A program made the position numbers and the translations under genes. Under the pieces are notes generated by a model. It did no database searches. It was given only the letters and a program-made list of their open reading frames with translations, and had not been told where the DNA came from. 64,000 nt of DNA, taken from assembly GCF_933775445.1 (NCBI RefSeq), contig NC_065873.1:23064001-23128000 (forward strand), given 5' to 3'. How positions within the stretch are numbered: position 1 is the first letter of the stretch; each line of letters begins with the position of its first letter. Positions 1 to 11,129 of this stretch are shown in pieces. This DNA is from Argentina anserina. Its lineage: Eukaryota > Streptophyta > Magnoliopsida > Rosales > Rosaceae.

Positions 1-42
1 GTTCATGAAAATGTCATAAGATAGAAGTAATTTCCTTCTAAC

Positions 43-1217
43 TTGAGGCAGCATAAGAACCTTTCTCACCCTTTGAAACTTGTGCTGCTTTTGGGGGTGC
101 TCTCAAATTTGTAGAACTATTTGACGAACCACCCTGTTTTGCACCTCCAGAATTACTCATCTTACCAAACTGTTCCAGTCCCGAAAGATAATCTAAGGAA
201 TCTGCCGCCGTTGAACTTGAAACTGATTCAAAGACCCGAAAGGGATCGTCCATAGTTGAACTGAAGTGTGCTGTAGTGGATTTAACAGTTGATTGCGGTG
301 TACGACTTTCCCTGAGAAACTCTGTATCATTAGTCACGCAGATGACAAATATAGAAACACTTCAACCACATCATAACATCCCTATACAAAAACCTTCCTA
401 TAAAATGCAAACCTGATCACACACGTCTTATAAGAAATCAATACACCTATAACCACATTGTAACAAGCTACATTTCCATAGCTCACCAACAATCACAGAA
501 AATACATGCAGTATGCTGAGACAAGATTCGGACCAAAAGACACATCTTTATAACTAAAACTGAACTAGTAACAAAGCTAGAAAACTAAATTCTACACATA
601 AGTGATCAAACACTTCCATCAAAACTAGCATAAACATAAATAACACCATACTTGGAAGCAGTGCTAACACCAAACCCAGGTAACAAATCATCAGAAACAG
701 CTACATTCCTCGCCGCCGCACCCTTCCTATTCCCACTGCTATTACCAGTGTTCATACTCTGCAATCTCCTCCTCACTCCTCCCAAATCACCCAGCAGATC
801 ATTACCCTGAGCAGCACTCTGTTTCGGCGCCGCCGCAAACGACCCGAAAAAGTCATCTTCCCTCGCATTACTCTTCACCTCCCCGCCGGAGCTCCCAAAC
901 ACATCAAAGCCGTCGCCAAACGGCGCCGTATTGGAACCCGAGGCCGAAAACACGGAATTCAAATCAAAGTCGGAGACTTTAGTGGCTCCGGTGAGGAAGT
1001 CGTCGAAGGCGTTGAATCCGCCGGAGCCGGAGGAGGAGGATTGGGAAAAGAAGCCGTTTTGGTCGTCGAGAAATGAAGCGTAGGAATTGGAATCGGAGGA
1101 GGACGTCGTTTGGGGGTTGGTGGAGGTGGGGGGTGGTCTTCTGGAGGCGGCCATCGGAGCCGATTTGCCTTGGGGTTTGAGGCCGAACCTCTCCGTGAGA
1201 ACGCCGAATTCGTCCAT
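43..1217 (-). CDS. Auxilin-related J-domain protein, 5' part (partial)
   Basis: First two exons of a gene running off the left edge. Exon 1 is 1217-647 and exon 2 is 321-43. The donor at 646 and the acceptor just before 321 keep the frame (one base carried over), and a further donor follows 43. The protein starts MDEFGVLTERFGLKPQGKSA, the conserved start of plant auxilin-related proteins. It is rich in Ser, Gly and Asn and carries short Phe-containing motifs (FDDFL, DDFFG, DDLLPGFG) like those that bind clathrin and adaptors. In this family a C-terminal J domain recruits Hsp70 to uncoat clathrin vesicles; that part lies outside the window, so its presence is inferred. The gene is AT-poor and Ser-rich in exon 1, unlike its flanks. 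Assignment rests on the N-terminus only. Confidence 0.8.
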
Positions 1218-1816
1218 GCTGGGATGAAGGTGGGATTTTTGGCGGGAGGGAAGAGGGAAAGATGGGAGCTTGGGATCGGAGAACGGGGATGAAGGTGGAG
1301 ATGGGAATCTGGGTCGGTGTTAAATTTGGAGCGAGAATTCTAAGTGGCGGACCACGACCATTGACACGATGATCAATCGAGGTTTTGGTCTCTCTTTTTT
1401 TTTTTTATGGAAATAAAATTAGCTGGTGTGTTCTAATTCTTTGTCGGTGAGAAACTCCAATCAGTACTCTGCTGCAGAATGGCAATGGAGTACATTTTGG
1501 TTCTTCACTGATGAAATTATTCTATTGCCTTTCTTTTATGGTGCTTTGTTGAAAATTTTACACGATGAAAGTTTTGCCACGAATTATGGCTTTCAGTTCT
1601 GTGCATTAAACATTATCGATCAGTGAAACAAAGGAAAATTAAACCAATATATGATTCAGTAGTTCTTGTCTAATTGGGTTTGTTCGGCAATTTATTTAAA
1701 TTTGAATGTAATTACTAATTACACGGTTGAATTATTTTCATATTGGCTCGTCATGACGAGATGTCATAATACATGCCACTAACGTACTTACATTATTCGA
1801 TCAATTTTTAATAATG
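1218..1816. other. 5' flank of the auxilin-related gene
   Basis: Contains the presumed 5' UTR and promoter of the minus-strand gene. A T-rich run lies near 1393-1405. The open frame at 1426-1626 has no recognisable protein similarity, so I see no second gene here. Confidence 0.5.
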
Positions 1817-1963
1817 GGAAAATTCTAGTATACATCAATGTATGTTATACATCATATATCTGACGATCGATATTATTTTATGAGGGGGTCAAAAAAATAA
1901 TATCCGTTGTCAATCGTTAAATGTGCGATGTATAACATACATTGATATATACTAAATTAACTC
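1817..1963. mobile_element. Mutator-type MITE with 9-bp target duplication
   Basis: A 147-bp hairpin element. Its ends are inverted copies of each other: TAGTATACATCAATGTATG near the left end matches the reverse complement of the right end apart from a few changes. It is flanked by the perfect 9-bp direct repeat TTAATAATG (1808-1816 and 1964-1972). Nine-bp duplications are the hallmark of Mutator-like elements. There is no coding capacity. Confidence 0.85.
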
Positions 1964-1984
1964 TTAATAATGCAGTGATATATG

Positions 1985-3263
1985 ATAATATGAAAAAGGA
2001 GCAAGTTGTATCCCATTCATACAACTCTAGATGACTAGCGTTCCAGTCCATTCACAGCTGAGCCTGAGAGCATACTTTAGTCGCATCAGTCTTTTTTTTA
2101 TACATGGTGGTTTTAGTTCTATAATTTCCCAACCTATAAATCCCAGATTAGAGTGTCATTATGAGCAAGCTGGTGAAGTGCTGCATGATGCCAATTTCGT
2201 CCCAGATTAGAGTATCAATGGGACAGTGTTTTTTTTGGTAATGAAAGAAACTTCATTAAGGGACCAGCCCGATCAATGGGACAGTTAATTCTGTCATCAC
2301 TAATTGGAATTTGGTGCAGTTGTACGTGGCTTCTAATTTTATTATCCGATAAAACTTTTTCTTCATGGCAAACGCCTCTGAAATATAACTACGTGGGAAC
2401 AATTTTGATCAAGTTCGAGTAAAATTATTTGATTAAATAATTCATCAATCCATTGGCGAACACTTTTGATCGAGTTCCAATAAAACTTTTTGCTTTTATG
2501 AACTAGGTTGCTTAGTTGGTCTATCAATTTTAATTTCCAAATATCTGCACAACGCTACAAATTTAATGTTCTTAGAAAATCAAATGAAAACCATATTAGC
2601 TATGGCTTAATACGAAACTGACCAATTTCAACCTTGTTAAACAAAAATCATGTCAAACGAAAACATACCATAGATCTAGATAGAATCAACCTTATCAACC
2701 CAACGGCAAGATATCAAGCACAACCTACAAGCCTAAATAATGAATTCGAATTTTGTTGACAACTGAAAACTGAACCCTTTAGTCAAAAGCCATTCATCTC
2801 TCATATTATAACTCTCAAAATCCCATCCATAAACAATGTTCGAGTTTTATGTTAATAAACAAATTCAAGAACAGTAGTACTACTCAAATTTTTTTACCAT
2901 AATAATATCGTTAAACAGCTTACCACATACACATTTAACTAATTTTTCATGGAAGAACAAGAACAGAGTCCACAACTTGTATTATAGTACTCTCATTGAA
3001 GTGTCAAACATTATTTTAGAGAGTTCCACATGCCAGAAATGCTAGTTTATGACTTAATTTGTTTTCATTAGTGGGAACTGGGTTATTTTGCAGTTGCTGA
3101 ACTCCATTAACAACACAGTTTACCAATATAAGAACTCCTAAACAAAAACGTGCATGTTTGATTCTTGACCGATCTAGCAGCCAAGGTTGAACCTTTTCAC
3201 TGCTCAAATATCCAAAAATGTCCAACGCCATTCATTTTCAGACAAACAAGCACATCAACCAAG
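1985..3263 (+). promoter_or_regulatory. Upstream region of the receptor kinase, duplicated near 46-48 kb
   Basis: No gene is visible. Most of 1985-2770 recurs in the same orientation at 45540-46330 plus 47845-48003, where it is broken by insertions. Shared landmarks include GAGCAAGCTGGTGAAGTGCT, a run around GGTCTAT, and AATGAATTCG near the right edge. This is therefore the 5' flank of a duplicated receptor-kinase locus. I cannot place a TATA box with confidence. Confidence 0.6.
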
Positions 3264-5159
3264 ATGTGCGGCACCACCAAAACCTTCACATTCTGCTTCA
3301 TCTTCTTCATCTCCATCACTCTCAACACAGTTGCAGCTGCTTCATCATCATGCCCCATTGATCTGAGCTACGTCGAAACCTTCCCATGGGACACCTCCCT
3401 CTGCCTCACCCCAAACGCCACACACTGCTGCCAGACCCTCCTCAGCCTCTTCGGCGTCGGCCTCTCCCACCACCTCAACCAAACCTCCACCTTCCAGCTC
3501 CCCAACTCCACCGTCTCCGCCGCCTGCCTCTCCGATTTCCAAACCAAGCTCTCATCTTTTTTCCTCGTCCCCACCTTAGTCTCCTCGTGCTTCCAGAACG
3601 CCACCCAGTTCGTCGCCAGCTCTTCCAGCTGCGCCGGCATCCTCACCGTCGACGACTGGAAGGAGAAAGTAGGACCCATCAGCGCTATAGACACGTCATG
3701 CAAGGGAGACTTACAGGGGCTCACCAGGTGTAGCTCTTGCCTTGATGCAGGGATGGATGTGAATAACCGGTTAAGTGCGTTGGGTCCAAACAACACCAAG
3801 TGCTTCTACTTTGCTGTGTTGTATGCTGCTGGGATTGTCAACGAGTTTGGTCCAGAGGATCCCAGAACTGCGGCTTGTATTCTGGGGCTGCCTCTGTCCA
3901 GCTCAGCCAACAAGAAGAGTGATGGTCAGGTGAGCAAGAAGACACTGCTGAAGTGGGTGTTTGGGGTTTTGGGGGCTATTATTGGGATTTTGCTTGCTGT
4001 TGGGGTTATTGTCATGTATAGAAGGCATGACAGGAAAGGGAAGCAAAATGCTAGGCATGAAGAGTATGTGAGTGGCTTTAGAGCTAGTTTGTTGCCTAAT
4101 TCTGGTGCTAAGTGGTTTGGGATTGCAGAGCTTGAGAAGGCCACTGATGGGTTTGCTCAGAAGAATATGATAGGCCAAGGAGGGTATGGGGTTGTGTACA
4201 GGGGGTCACTTGCTGATGGGACTCTTGTGGCTGTGAAGCAGATTCTTGATATGGAGGCTTTGGATTCGAAAGGCGATGAGGAGTTTTCGAATGAGGTTGA
4301 GATTATAGGGAAGATTCGGCATAGGAATTTGCTGTCGCTTAGAGGGTGTTGTGTTACTAGTGATGATTTTAGAGGGAAGAGGAGGTTCTTGGTTTATGAT
4401 CTTATGTCAAATGGGAATTTGAGTGACTATTTGAGTAATAGTAAGAGGAGACTGAGTTGGCCTCAGAGGAAGAGTATCATACTTGATGTTGCAAAAGGCC
4501 TTGCTTATTTGCACAATGGGATCAAGCCTCCTATATATCACAGGGACATTAAGGGGACTAATATACTCTTGGACTCGGAAATGAAGGCTAAAGTTGCTGA
4601 CTTTGGTTTAGCCAAGCAAAGTTCAGCAGGGCAAACTCACTTGACTACTAGAGTTGCAGGTACATATGGTTATTTGGCGCCAGAGTATGCTCTCTATGGA
4701 CAGCTTACGGAGAAGAGTGATGTTTACAGCTTTGGTATTGTGATTCTTGAGATCATGAGTGGGAAGAAAGTGCTGGACACATCGAATTCCAGCACGAATA
4801 TGAATTCGGTTGTTTTGATCACAGATTGGGCGTGGATGCATGCGAAAGCGGGGAGTGTGGAGGAGGTGTTTGATGAGACATTGAGGGAGGAAGGGCCAAA
4901 GAGTGTCATGGAGAGGTTTGTGAATGTTGGGATTCTCTGTGCTCATGTTATGGTGGCTTTTAGGCCTACCATTTCAGAAGCATTGAGGATGTTGGAGGGT
5001 GACATTGATATTCCTAAGTTACCAGATAGGCCAATGCCACTTGGGAATGAGTCTTATAGATCTTCTTTCGGGTTTTCTAGCATTTTGGAAAGTGAAAGAT
5101 CAAGACCCAGCTTTAGTTCCAGCATTATTACTTCAAGTCCCCAACATAGATTGAAATAG
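3264..5159 (+). CDS. SPARK-domain receptor-like protein kinase (At1g11050 type)
   Basis: Single-exon gene, 631 residues from the Met at 3264. That start is chosen because a signal peptide follows at once (about residues 1-26); the in-frame Met at 3165 would put 33 non-signal residues before it. Order: signal peptide; Cys-rich extracellular SPARK-like region with several N-glycosylation sites (about 28-208); one transmembrane helix (about 231-252); Ser/Thr kinase. Kinase residues are complete: glycine loop GQGGYG at 304, Lys in VAVKQ at 325, HRD at 426-428, DFG at 446-448, APEY at 472. It should therefore be an active plasma-membrane kinase. The ligand is unknown. Fragments of this gene occur near 19.6, 20.7 and 54.5 kb. 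Confidence 0.92.
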   Translation: MCGTTKTFTFCFIFFISITLNTVAAASSSCPIDLSYVETFPWDTSLCLTPNATHCCQTLLSLFGVGLSHHLNQTSTFQLPNSTVSAACLSDFQTKLSSFFLVPTLVSSCFQNATQFVASSSSCAGILTVDDWKEKVGPISAIDTSCKGDLQGLTRCSSCLDAGMDVNNRLSALGPNNTKCFYFAVLYAAGIVNEFGPEDPRTAACILGLPLSSSANKKSDGQVSKKTLLKWVFGVLGAIIGILLAVGVIVMYRRHDRKGKQNARHEEYVSGFRASLLPNSGAKWFGIAELEKATDGFAQKNMIGQGGYGVVYRGSLADGTLVAVKQILDMEALDSKGDEEFSNEVEIIGKIRHRNLLSLRGCCVTSDDFRGKRRFLVYDLMSNGNLSDYLSNSKRRLSWPQRKSIILDVAKGLAYLHNGIKPPIYHRDIKGTNILLDSEMKAKVADFGLAKQSSAGQTHLTTRVAGTYGYLAPEYALYGQLTEKSDVYSFGIVILEIMSGKKVLDTSNSSTNMNSVVLITDWAWMHAKAGSVEEVFDETLREEGPKSVMERFVNVGILCAHVMVAFRPTISEALRMLEGDIDIPKLPDRPMPLGNESYRSSFGFSSILESERSRPSFSSSIITSSPQHRLK

Positions 5160-5639
5160 GACACTGGGTTGTTTGGTACATGTGTTAGTATCATCCTAAT
5201 CTTCTGTTTATCTGGGATTAGGCATTCTTTTGTACATCGTTGAATGTTGACTGATGCAAGAAATTGATGAAATTACAAATTTCTTTTCAACAATGTTTCG
5301 AACTGTCAAAGTCTCCATCTTTCTTTTGATTTCTGCCAACCCTCTGTTGATGCATAAGGAGAACTAGAATTGCCTAAAGGAAAAAACTAAATCAAAGCCT
5401 TATGGTTGGCCTCTGGCCATGATATGTTTCTTCAAAGACAGTAGTAGCTCTAAGATAATTTGCAGGGGAAATTAATTAGTTAGTGTTTGATCAATCACCA
5501 ACTTGGAATCATATTCAGAGACTGACTAATTGACAAGTAGCGGCTAAGAAGATGCCTACATGATTTGATTAATTAGTTGAAAGCAGCTAGTAAATTAATG
5601 AAATGTATGTCTTGCTAATCGACGACTTTGTTGACCACA
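5160..5639 (+). other. 3' flank of the receptor kinase
   Basis: Presumed 3' UTR and intergenic DNA. No open frame with recognisable similarity and no repeat seen. Confidence 0.4.
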
Positions 5640-6290
5640 AATGGTTGAAAGCAGCGTGCTCAATGCCGACGACGATGAAGTCATATGCAGAGCAAGGGGG
5701 TGAGGTCGAATTCGTAGAGCACCGCCTTATCCATATCAACGAAGGGTAGTGGCGGGGTGAGGATGATGGAGAGTGTCTGCGATTACGAAAAGTGACTTGA
5801 GGGATTGGAGGATGTGGGTTTTGGTGAGTGATTTGGGTGGGGATGGAGATTCAGAGGGGGAGCTACTCAGAAATCGCTTTGGCCGCCTAAGAAAGAGGAG
5901 GAGATAGGGGATATGAGCCCATGATTATGTTACCTATAGCAGGGAGATGCAAAAAGTTGCAGACCTCGTTTCCAGAAAGAGGGAAGCTTAAGAAAATGAG
6001 AATATTTCTTTTATTTGGTTTGGACAAAAATGAGATAAGGTCTTGTCTCGGGTCGTGGGCATGGGTTGTGGCTTGGGTATCGGATTTAGAGTTTAAATTT
6101 ACAGTGTTGTTTGTGAATAGTTGCATTAATTCGTTTTAATTTTCTATTAGTGATGTCTAGCAATTTAATTTAAATTTCTGGATAAAGTTTAAAATTTGTA
6201 TGTAGAGAGTTCGCCACGTTGCACAATATGCGGTTTTTTCTATTCGTATGCAAATAAAGTTTCCCACGTGCCACAATGACGACCACATGG
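5640..6290 (-). pseudogene. Gene 5' end fragment, inverted copy of 10200-10850
   Basis: Read on the minus strand, this stretch matches 10200-10850 on the plus strand through flank, 5' leader and first-exon-like sequence. Shared words include CACTTTTCGTAATCGC versus CCCTTTTCGTAATCGC and an ATG followed by GCGGTGCT. The possible reading begins M-D-K-A-V-L-Y here and M-E-K-A-V-L-Y in the partner, but this copy meets a stop soon after. I do not recognise the family. Confidence 0.55.
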
Positions 6291-6749
6291 CACAATATGC
6301 AGTTTGCAAATAATTCAATTATTTCTGACCATATAAAAATTATTCGTCAATAGCTTCGACGACGTCCGTAAAAATCACCAAAACTTATTTTACATCCAAT
6401 AATTAGCTCAATCCATCCATTAAAAAAAATTGAAATTTTTACCTCTGTGCGATACCAGTGCCCTTAGGTAGAAAGATATATGTGGTTGACAGGTTTGAAT
6501 AGGGCTCGTCAACAGGCCGGGTCTTAGTACATTTAAATAAGTGACGTACCGGGTCGGATCGGGTATTTTCACAAATATGAATATTCAAGCATGCCCACCT
6601 ATAGCGGGCCTTGCTGGTTTTTACGGGCCAAGTCTTGCGGGATTGTATTAGAAAAAAAAACATAACACTCTTATTTAAGGGTTTAGAACAATAAAAGAAT
6701 TATTAGAAAACATTCTAATAAAAGTCACAAATAAATTATAGTTTTGAAA
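6291..6749. other. Repeat-derived spacer
   Basis: Contains a patch around 6500-6640 rich in GGGCC/GGGTC words, resembling 9250-9440 on the far side of the tandem array. Such words are common near the ends of non-autonomous hAT elements, but I could not define borders. No gene seen. Confidence 0.35.
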
Positions 6750-9235
6750 TATTGTCAATCGACACTAGTAGATGTGATCGATATAAATATTTATGGACCA
6801 TGTAAAATTTTCGTCCATTTTGAACATGGTTTAACCGTCCGAACCTATTATCAACAACAAAAAAGGCGTTTTAACATAATAAAACCTCATTCACGGGGGA
6901 TTTTCCAAATAAGTTTCCTCGTTGCGACCACGTAGGATCGGTGACAAAAATTAGGTGATTTCAAATGTGTCAATAGTTTTCGACATTCGCATATTGGTAA
7001 TGAGTCATCCCTTAGGGCATATTAGTGGTGTTTTTGGTTTACCAGAAATTCCGACGTTCAAACGAGATCCGAATTAGATGAAATTTTTATAAGATTAATA
7101 AATATATACCGATCACATCGGATGGTATCGATCGATCCCGAGAAGTTTTCTTCATATAGTGGCTTTATAATGCAATAGTTTTATTATAAACCTAATATAA
7201 ATTTTATGATACATTAGTGGACACTTCGGCGATCGACAATTCCAGTTCGAAATATGGTTGATCGACACCAGCATATGTGATCGGTATATATATTTAGGGA
7301 ACCCGTAAAAATTTCGTCCATTTTGGACATGGTTTGACCGTTTGTATCTACGGTCAACAAAAAATGTGTTTTGACATATTAAAACCCTCATTGACCGGGG
7401 TTTTGCCAAATGAGTTTCCCTGTTGCGACTGCGCATGATTGGTTACAAAAATTATGTGATTTCAGATATGCAAACAGCTTTCCGTGTTCACATTTTGGTA
7501 ATGGGTCTTCTCTTAGGGCATATTAGTGGTGTTTTTGGTTTACTATAAATTCTGACGGTCAAACGAGGTCTGAATTGGATGAAATTTTTACAAGATCACT
7601 AAGTATATATATCAATCACATCGGATGGTGTCGATCGATCCCGAGAAGTTTTCTTCATAAAGTCACTTCATAATGCGATAGTTTTATTATAAACCCAATA
7701 TAAAGGTTATGATACATTAGTTGACACTTCGGCGATCGACAAATCTAGTTCGAAATATGGTCGATCGACACCAGCAGATGTGATCGGTATATATATTTAG
7801 GAAACCCGTAAAATTTTCGTCTGTTTTGGACATGGTTTGACCGTTCGTATCTACGGTCAACAAAAAAATGCGTTTTGACATATTAAAACCCCAATTGACC
7901 GGGGTTTTGCCAAATGAGTTTCCTTGTTGCGACCGCGCATGATCGGTTACAAAAATTATGTGATTTCAGATATGCAAACAGATTTCGATGTTCGCATTTT
8001 GGTAATGGGTCTTCTCTTAGGGCATATTAGTGGTGTTTTTGGTTTACTATAAATTCTGACGGTCAAACGAGGTCCGAATTGGATGAAATTTTTACAAGAT
8101 CACTAAGTATATATATCAATCACATCGGATGGTGTCGATCGATCCCGAGAAGTTTCCTTCATAAAGTCACTTCATAATGCGATAGTTTTATTATAAACCC
8201 AATATAAAGGTTATGATACATTAGTTGACACTTCGGCGATCGACAAATCCAGTTCGAAATATGGTCGATCGACACCATCAGATGTGATCGGTATATATAT
8301 TTAGGGAACTCGTAAAATTTTCGTCTGTTTTAGACACGGTTTGACTGTCCGTACCTACGGTTAACTCAAAAATAGGTGTTTTGACATATTAAAACCCCCA
8401 TTGACTGGGGCTTTGCCTAATGGGTTTCCTTGGTACAACTGCGCACGATCGGTGACAAAAATTAGGTGATTTCAGATATGCAAACGGGTTTCGGTGTTCG
8501 CATCTTGGTAATGGGCATTCCCTTAGGGCATATTAATGGTGTTTTTGGTTTACTGGAAATTGTGACAGTCAAACGAGATCTTAATTGGATGAAATATTTA
8601 CATGGTCACTAGATATATATACCGATCACATCGGCTGGTGTCGATTGATCCCGATAAGTTCCCTTCATATAGTTGCTTCATAATGCGAATAGTTTTATTC
8701 TAAACTTAATATAAAGGTTATGAACTTATGATGCATTAGTGGACAATTAGGCAACCGACAATTTCAGTTCGAAATATGATCGATCGACACTAGTAGATGT
8801 TATCAGTATATATATTTAGGGATCCCGTAAAAATTTCATCCGTTTTGGACATGGTTTGACCGTTCATACTTACGGTTAACAAAAAAAGAGGTATTTTGAC
8901 ATATTAAAACCCCATTGACCGGGGCTTCACCAAATGAGTTTACTCGGTTTGACCACGCACGATCGGTGACAAAAATAAAGTGATTTTAGATATGCAAATG
9001 GCTTTCAGTGTTCACATCTTGGTAATGAATCCTCCCTTAGAGCATATTAGTGTTGTTTTCGATTTACCAGAAATTTTGACTGTCAGACGAGGTCCGAATT
9101 GGATGAAATTTTTACATGATCACTAAATATATATACCGATCATATCGGCTAGTGTCGATCGATCCCGAGAAGTTTCCTTCATATAGTTGTTTCATGATGC
9201 CATAGTTTTATTCTAAAATAATAGAACATGTATGT
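6750..9235. repeat. Tandem array of about five ~505-bp foldback units
   Basis: The word GATGTGATCG or a near copy recurs at about 6771, 7272, 7778, 8281 and 8796, giving periods of 501, 506, 503 and 515 bp. Each unit has inverted arms: GTCGATCGACACCAGCAGATG early in the unit pairs with CATCGGATGGTGTCGATCGA about 350 bp later. The units starting at about 7272 and 7778 are the most alike; the outer ones are more diverged, the usual pattern for a small array growing by unequal exchange. No coding frame is conserved. Confidence 0.85.
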
Positions 9236-10199
9236 ATAATATTTTTTTATTTGCCGAGCTATTACAGGCCGAGCCTTGCGGGCTTTTGGCGGGTTGGGCC
9301 GGGTTTCACACCTCTAAACTATGCTCGACTCTCTACCCACAGAAACCGGCTTTGGTGTGCTTTCTCGCGGGTTGAACTGGGTAAAAGCTCATCGGGTTTG
9401 CGGGTCTCCGCGGGCTTTTCGGATCTACGGGTTAAATGATTAGGCCTAGGTTTGACCAGTGTTGAGACAAGGGTAGACCGTGTTAGTATTTTCACAAAAT
9501 ATCTCGTTAGTACATTAGTAACGTCAAAATTATTATTTTTTATTTTGTACTTTTTATTCAATAATATCAAATTTTATATATGATCAAATAAAATTATTGT
9601 CTCCTTACTAATATTGTTGAACTTTTTTCAATGGGTATATGAATAACTAGACAACCTAACACCAATGTGTGAAACTTTTTTTTTGTCTAATCACACCGTT
9701 TGATGTCCTATGCAAGGCATAATTGACTACACCGTTTGATGTCTTATACAAGGCATAAGACGTTCGTTGTATAAAATTCACATGTTCTCATCGTCATTTG
9801 ACTATAAGTCAACTCTATATAACCTAAACACCCACTACAAGGATTCACGCCACAAATAAAATAAATGTATGATAGATAGACATTATTCTAAAGTACATGG
9901 CATCATGAGTGTGTGGGAATTTTCAGAACATTTTCTGGGCACCTGAAGCATATATATATTACGAATTTTTAAAGGCTACCAAAACTGTTCAAAGGCTACC
10001 AAAACTATTTAAGACCTTGAAGATTTAAACCCTCTTTATCATCCAACCTACGTAAGAGTAGCTGTTCCACCCGAAAATAAAATTCTGAACATTTTTTGAC
10101 GGGTGAATAAAGAAAATTATTTTGAGAGTATAATAATCTTAGATGAATTTTTTAAACATCAAAACTATTTATAAATAATTTTTTTGGTGAGATTAATTG
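9236..10199. other. Intergenic, no gene
   Basis: Begins with a GGGTTGGGCCGGGTTTCACA patch like hAT-type terminal sequence. A near-duplicate of ~40 bp (ACACCGTTTGATGTC...) sits at about 9685-9765, and a short direct repeat (AAAGGCTACCAAAACT) at about 9970-10010. The rest is AT-rich with nothing recognisable. Confidence 0.4.
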
Positions 10200-10850
10200 A
10201 AATAATTTGAAAACGGTTTATGTGGGCATCATAGTGACACATGGAAATCTTTTTGTCTGCAAACAATTGTTCTAAAAATTTATCCAGAAAATTTATATTT
10301 AAATCAAATTGCTAACATCAATAAAAGAAAATTATAAACTTATAAAGTAATTGGGTTAAATTTTATAAACAAAACCCTAAACTAAAGCCCAAACCCTAAA
10401 AAAAAAAACCCATAGCATCAAACCCGATACCCGACCCACTCCAGGCCCAACAACCTACCATCCAAAACTAAATAACCATACAATTAGAACCATCTCATCA
10501 CTTTTCCCTTCCCTCATCTTCGATTCCAGAAAGAGGGACTGAGGGTCTGCATCATGGCCTCTATCTCATGTTCCTCCTCATCTACAATTCTTCTCCTCTT
10601 CCTCCTTTGAATATTCCCACCCAAATCACCCATCGAAACCCACATCCTCAAGTCCCTTTTCGTAATCGCTGCCACTCTCCCTAATCCTCGCCACTCCGCC
10701 ACTCGCCGCCGAGATGGAGAAAGCGGTGCTTTATGATTCAACCTCACCCTCCAGTTGCTCCCTTCGACTTCGTCTCCGTCGTCCCCATCGGCATGGAGCA
10801 CGGACCCGACGTCGACAACTCTATTCTTCAGCAATTTAGGCCGTTATGGT
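10200..10850 (+). pseudogene. Gene 5' end fragment, partner of 5640-6290
   Basis: Plus-strand partner of the inverted duplication. It carries a pyrimidine-rich leader and a Ser/Pro-rich possible reading near 10680-10830. The frame is disturbed: the reading after M-E-K-A-V-L-Y shifts between a Ser-rich frame and one giving VPIGMEHGPDVDNSIL. It leads directly into the short open frame at 10846-11028, so the two probably belong to one former gene. Family not recognised. Confidence 0.45.
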
Positions 10851-11028
10851 GCCCGATTTTGTGAAGTGGAATAACCGGAAACCATGGAAGGATATGAAGG
10901 TGATTAGTACCGACGAATTAAGGAAGATGATGGAGGTGTTTGATGTTGAGGGTATGAAGGAGAATTTCACCCCCACTCGCCACGCGCTAATTAAAGCCCA
11001 CGTTAGCCGATCTCTACAAAACAATTGA
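10846..11028 (+). CDS. Short unrecognised ORF (possible gene tail)
   Basis: Sixty codons starting MVPDFVKWNN, rich in Lys, Met and Val, with a charged helical look (DELRKMMEVFDVEGMKENF). Composition looks like real protein rather than chance, and it follows the fragment at 10200-10850 without a gap. It is likely the end of the same broken gene rather than an independent one. I do not recognise it and suggest no function. Confidence 0.35.
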   Translation: MVPDFVKWNNRKPWKDMKVISTDELRKMMEVFDVEGMKENFTPTRHALIKAHVSRSLQNN

Positions 11029-11129
11029 CGTGTCAAAATACACGGTCTAGATGCCCCGCCCATATGCACGGGCCGTGTATGGAATAAGTTTCGCCCAAAC
11101 AGACAGTAACTAACAGATAATATCCCCAA

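Noticed and set aside
3165..3263. Upstream in-frame Met for the receptor kinase
   Set aside because: It would place 33 polar residues before an otherwise clean signal peptide; the Met at 3264 fits a secreted/membrane protein.
3348..4946. Several long open frames antisense or out of frame to the receptor kinase
   Set aside because: They overlap a gene with complete kinase motifs and show only reverse-frame composition.
6750..9235. CRISPR-like array
   Set aside because: Whole ~505-bp units repeat without short identical repeats and unique spacers, and the genome is eukaryotic.
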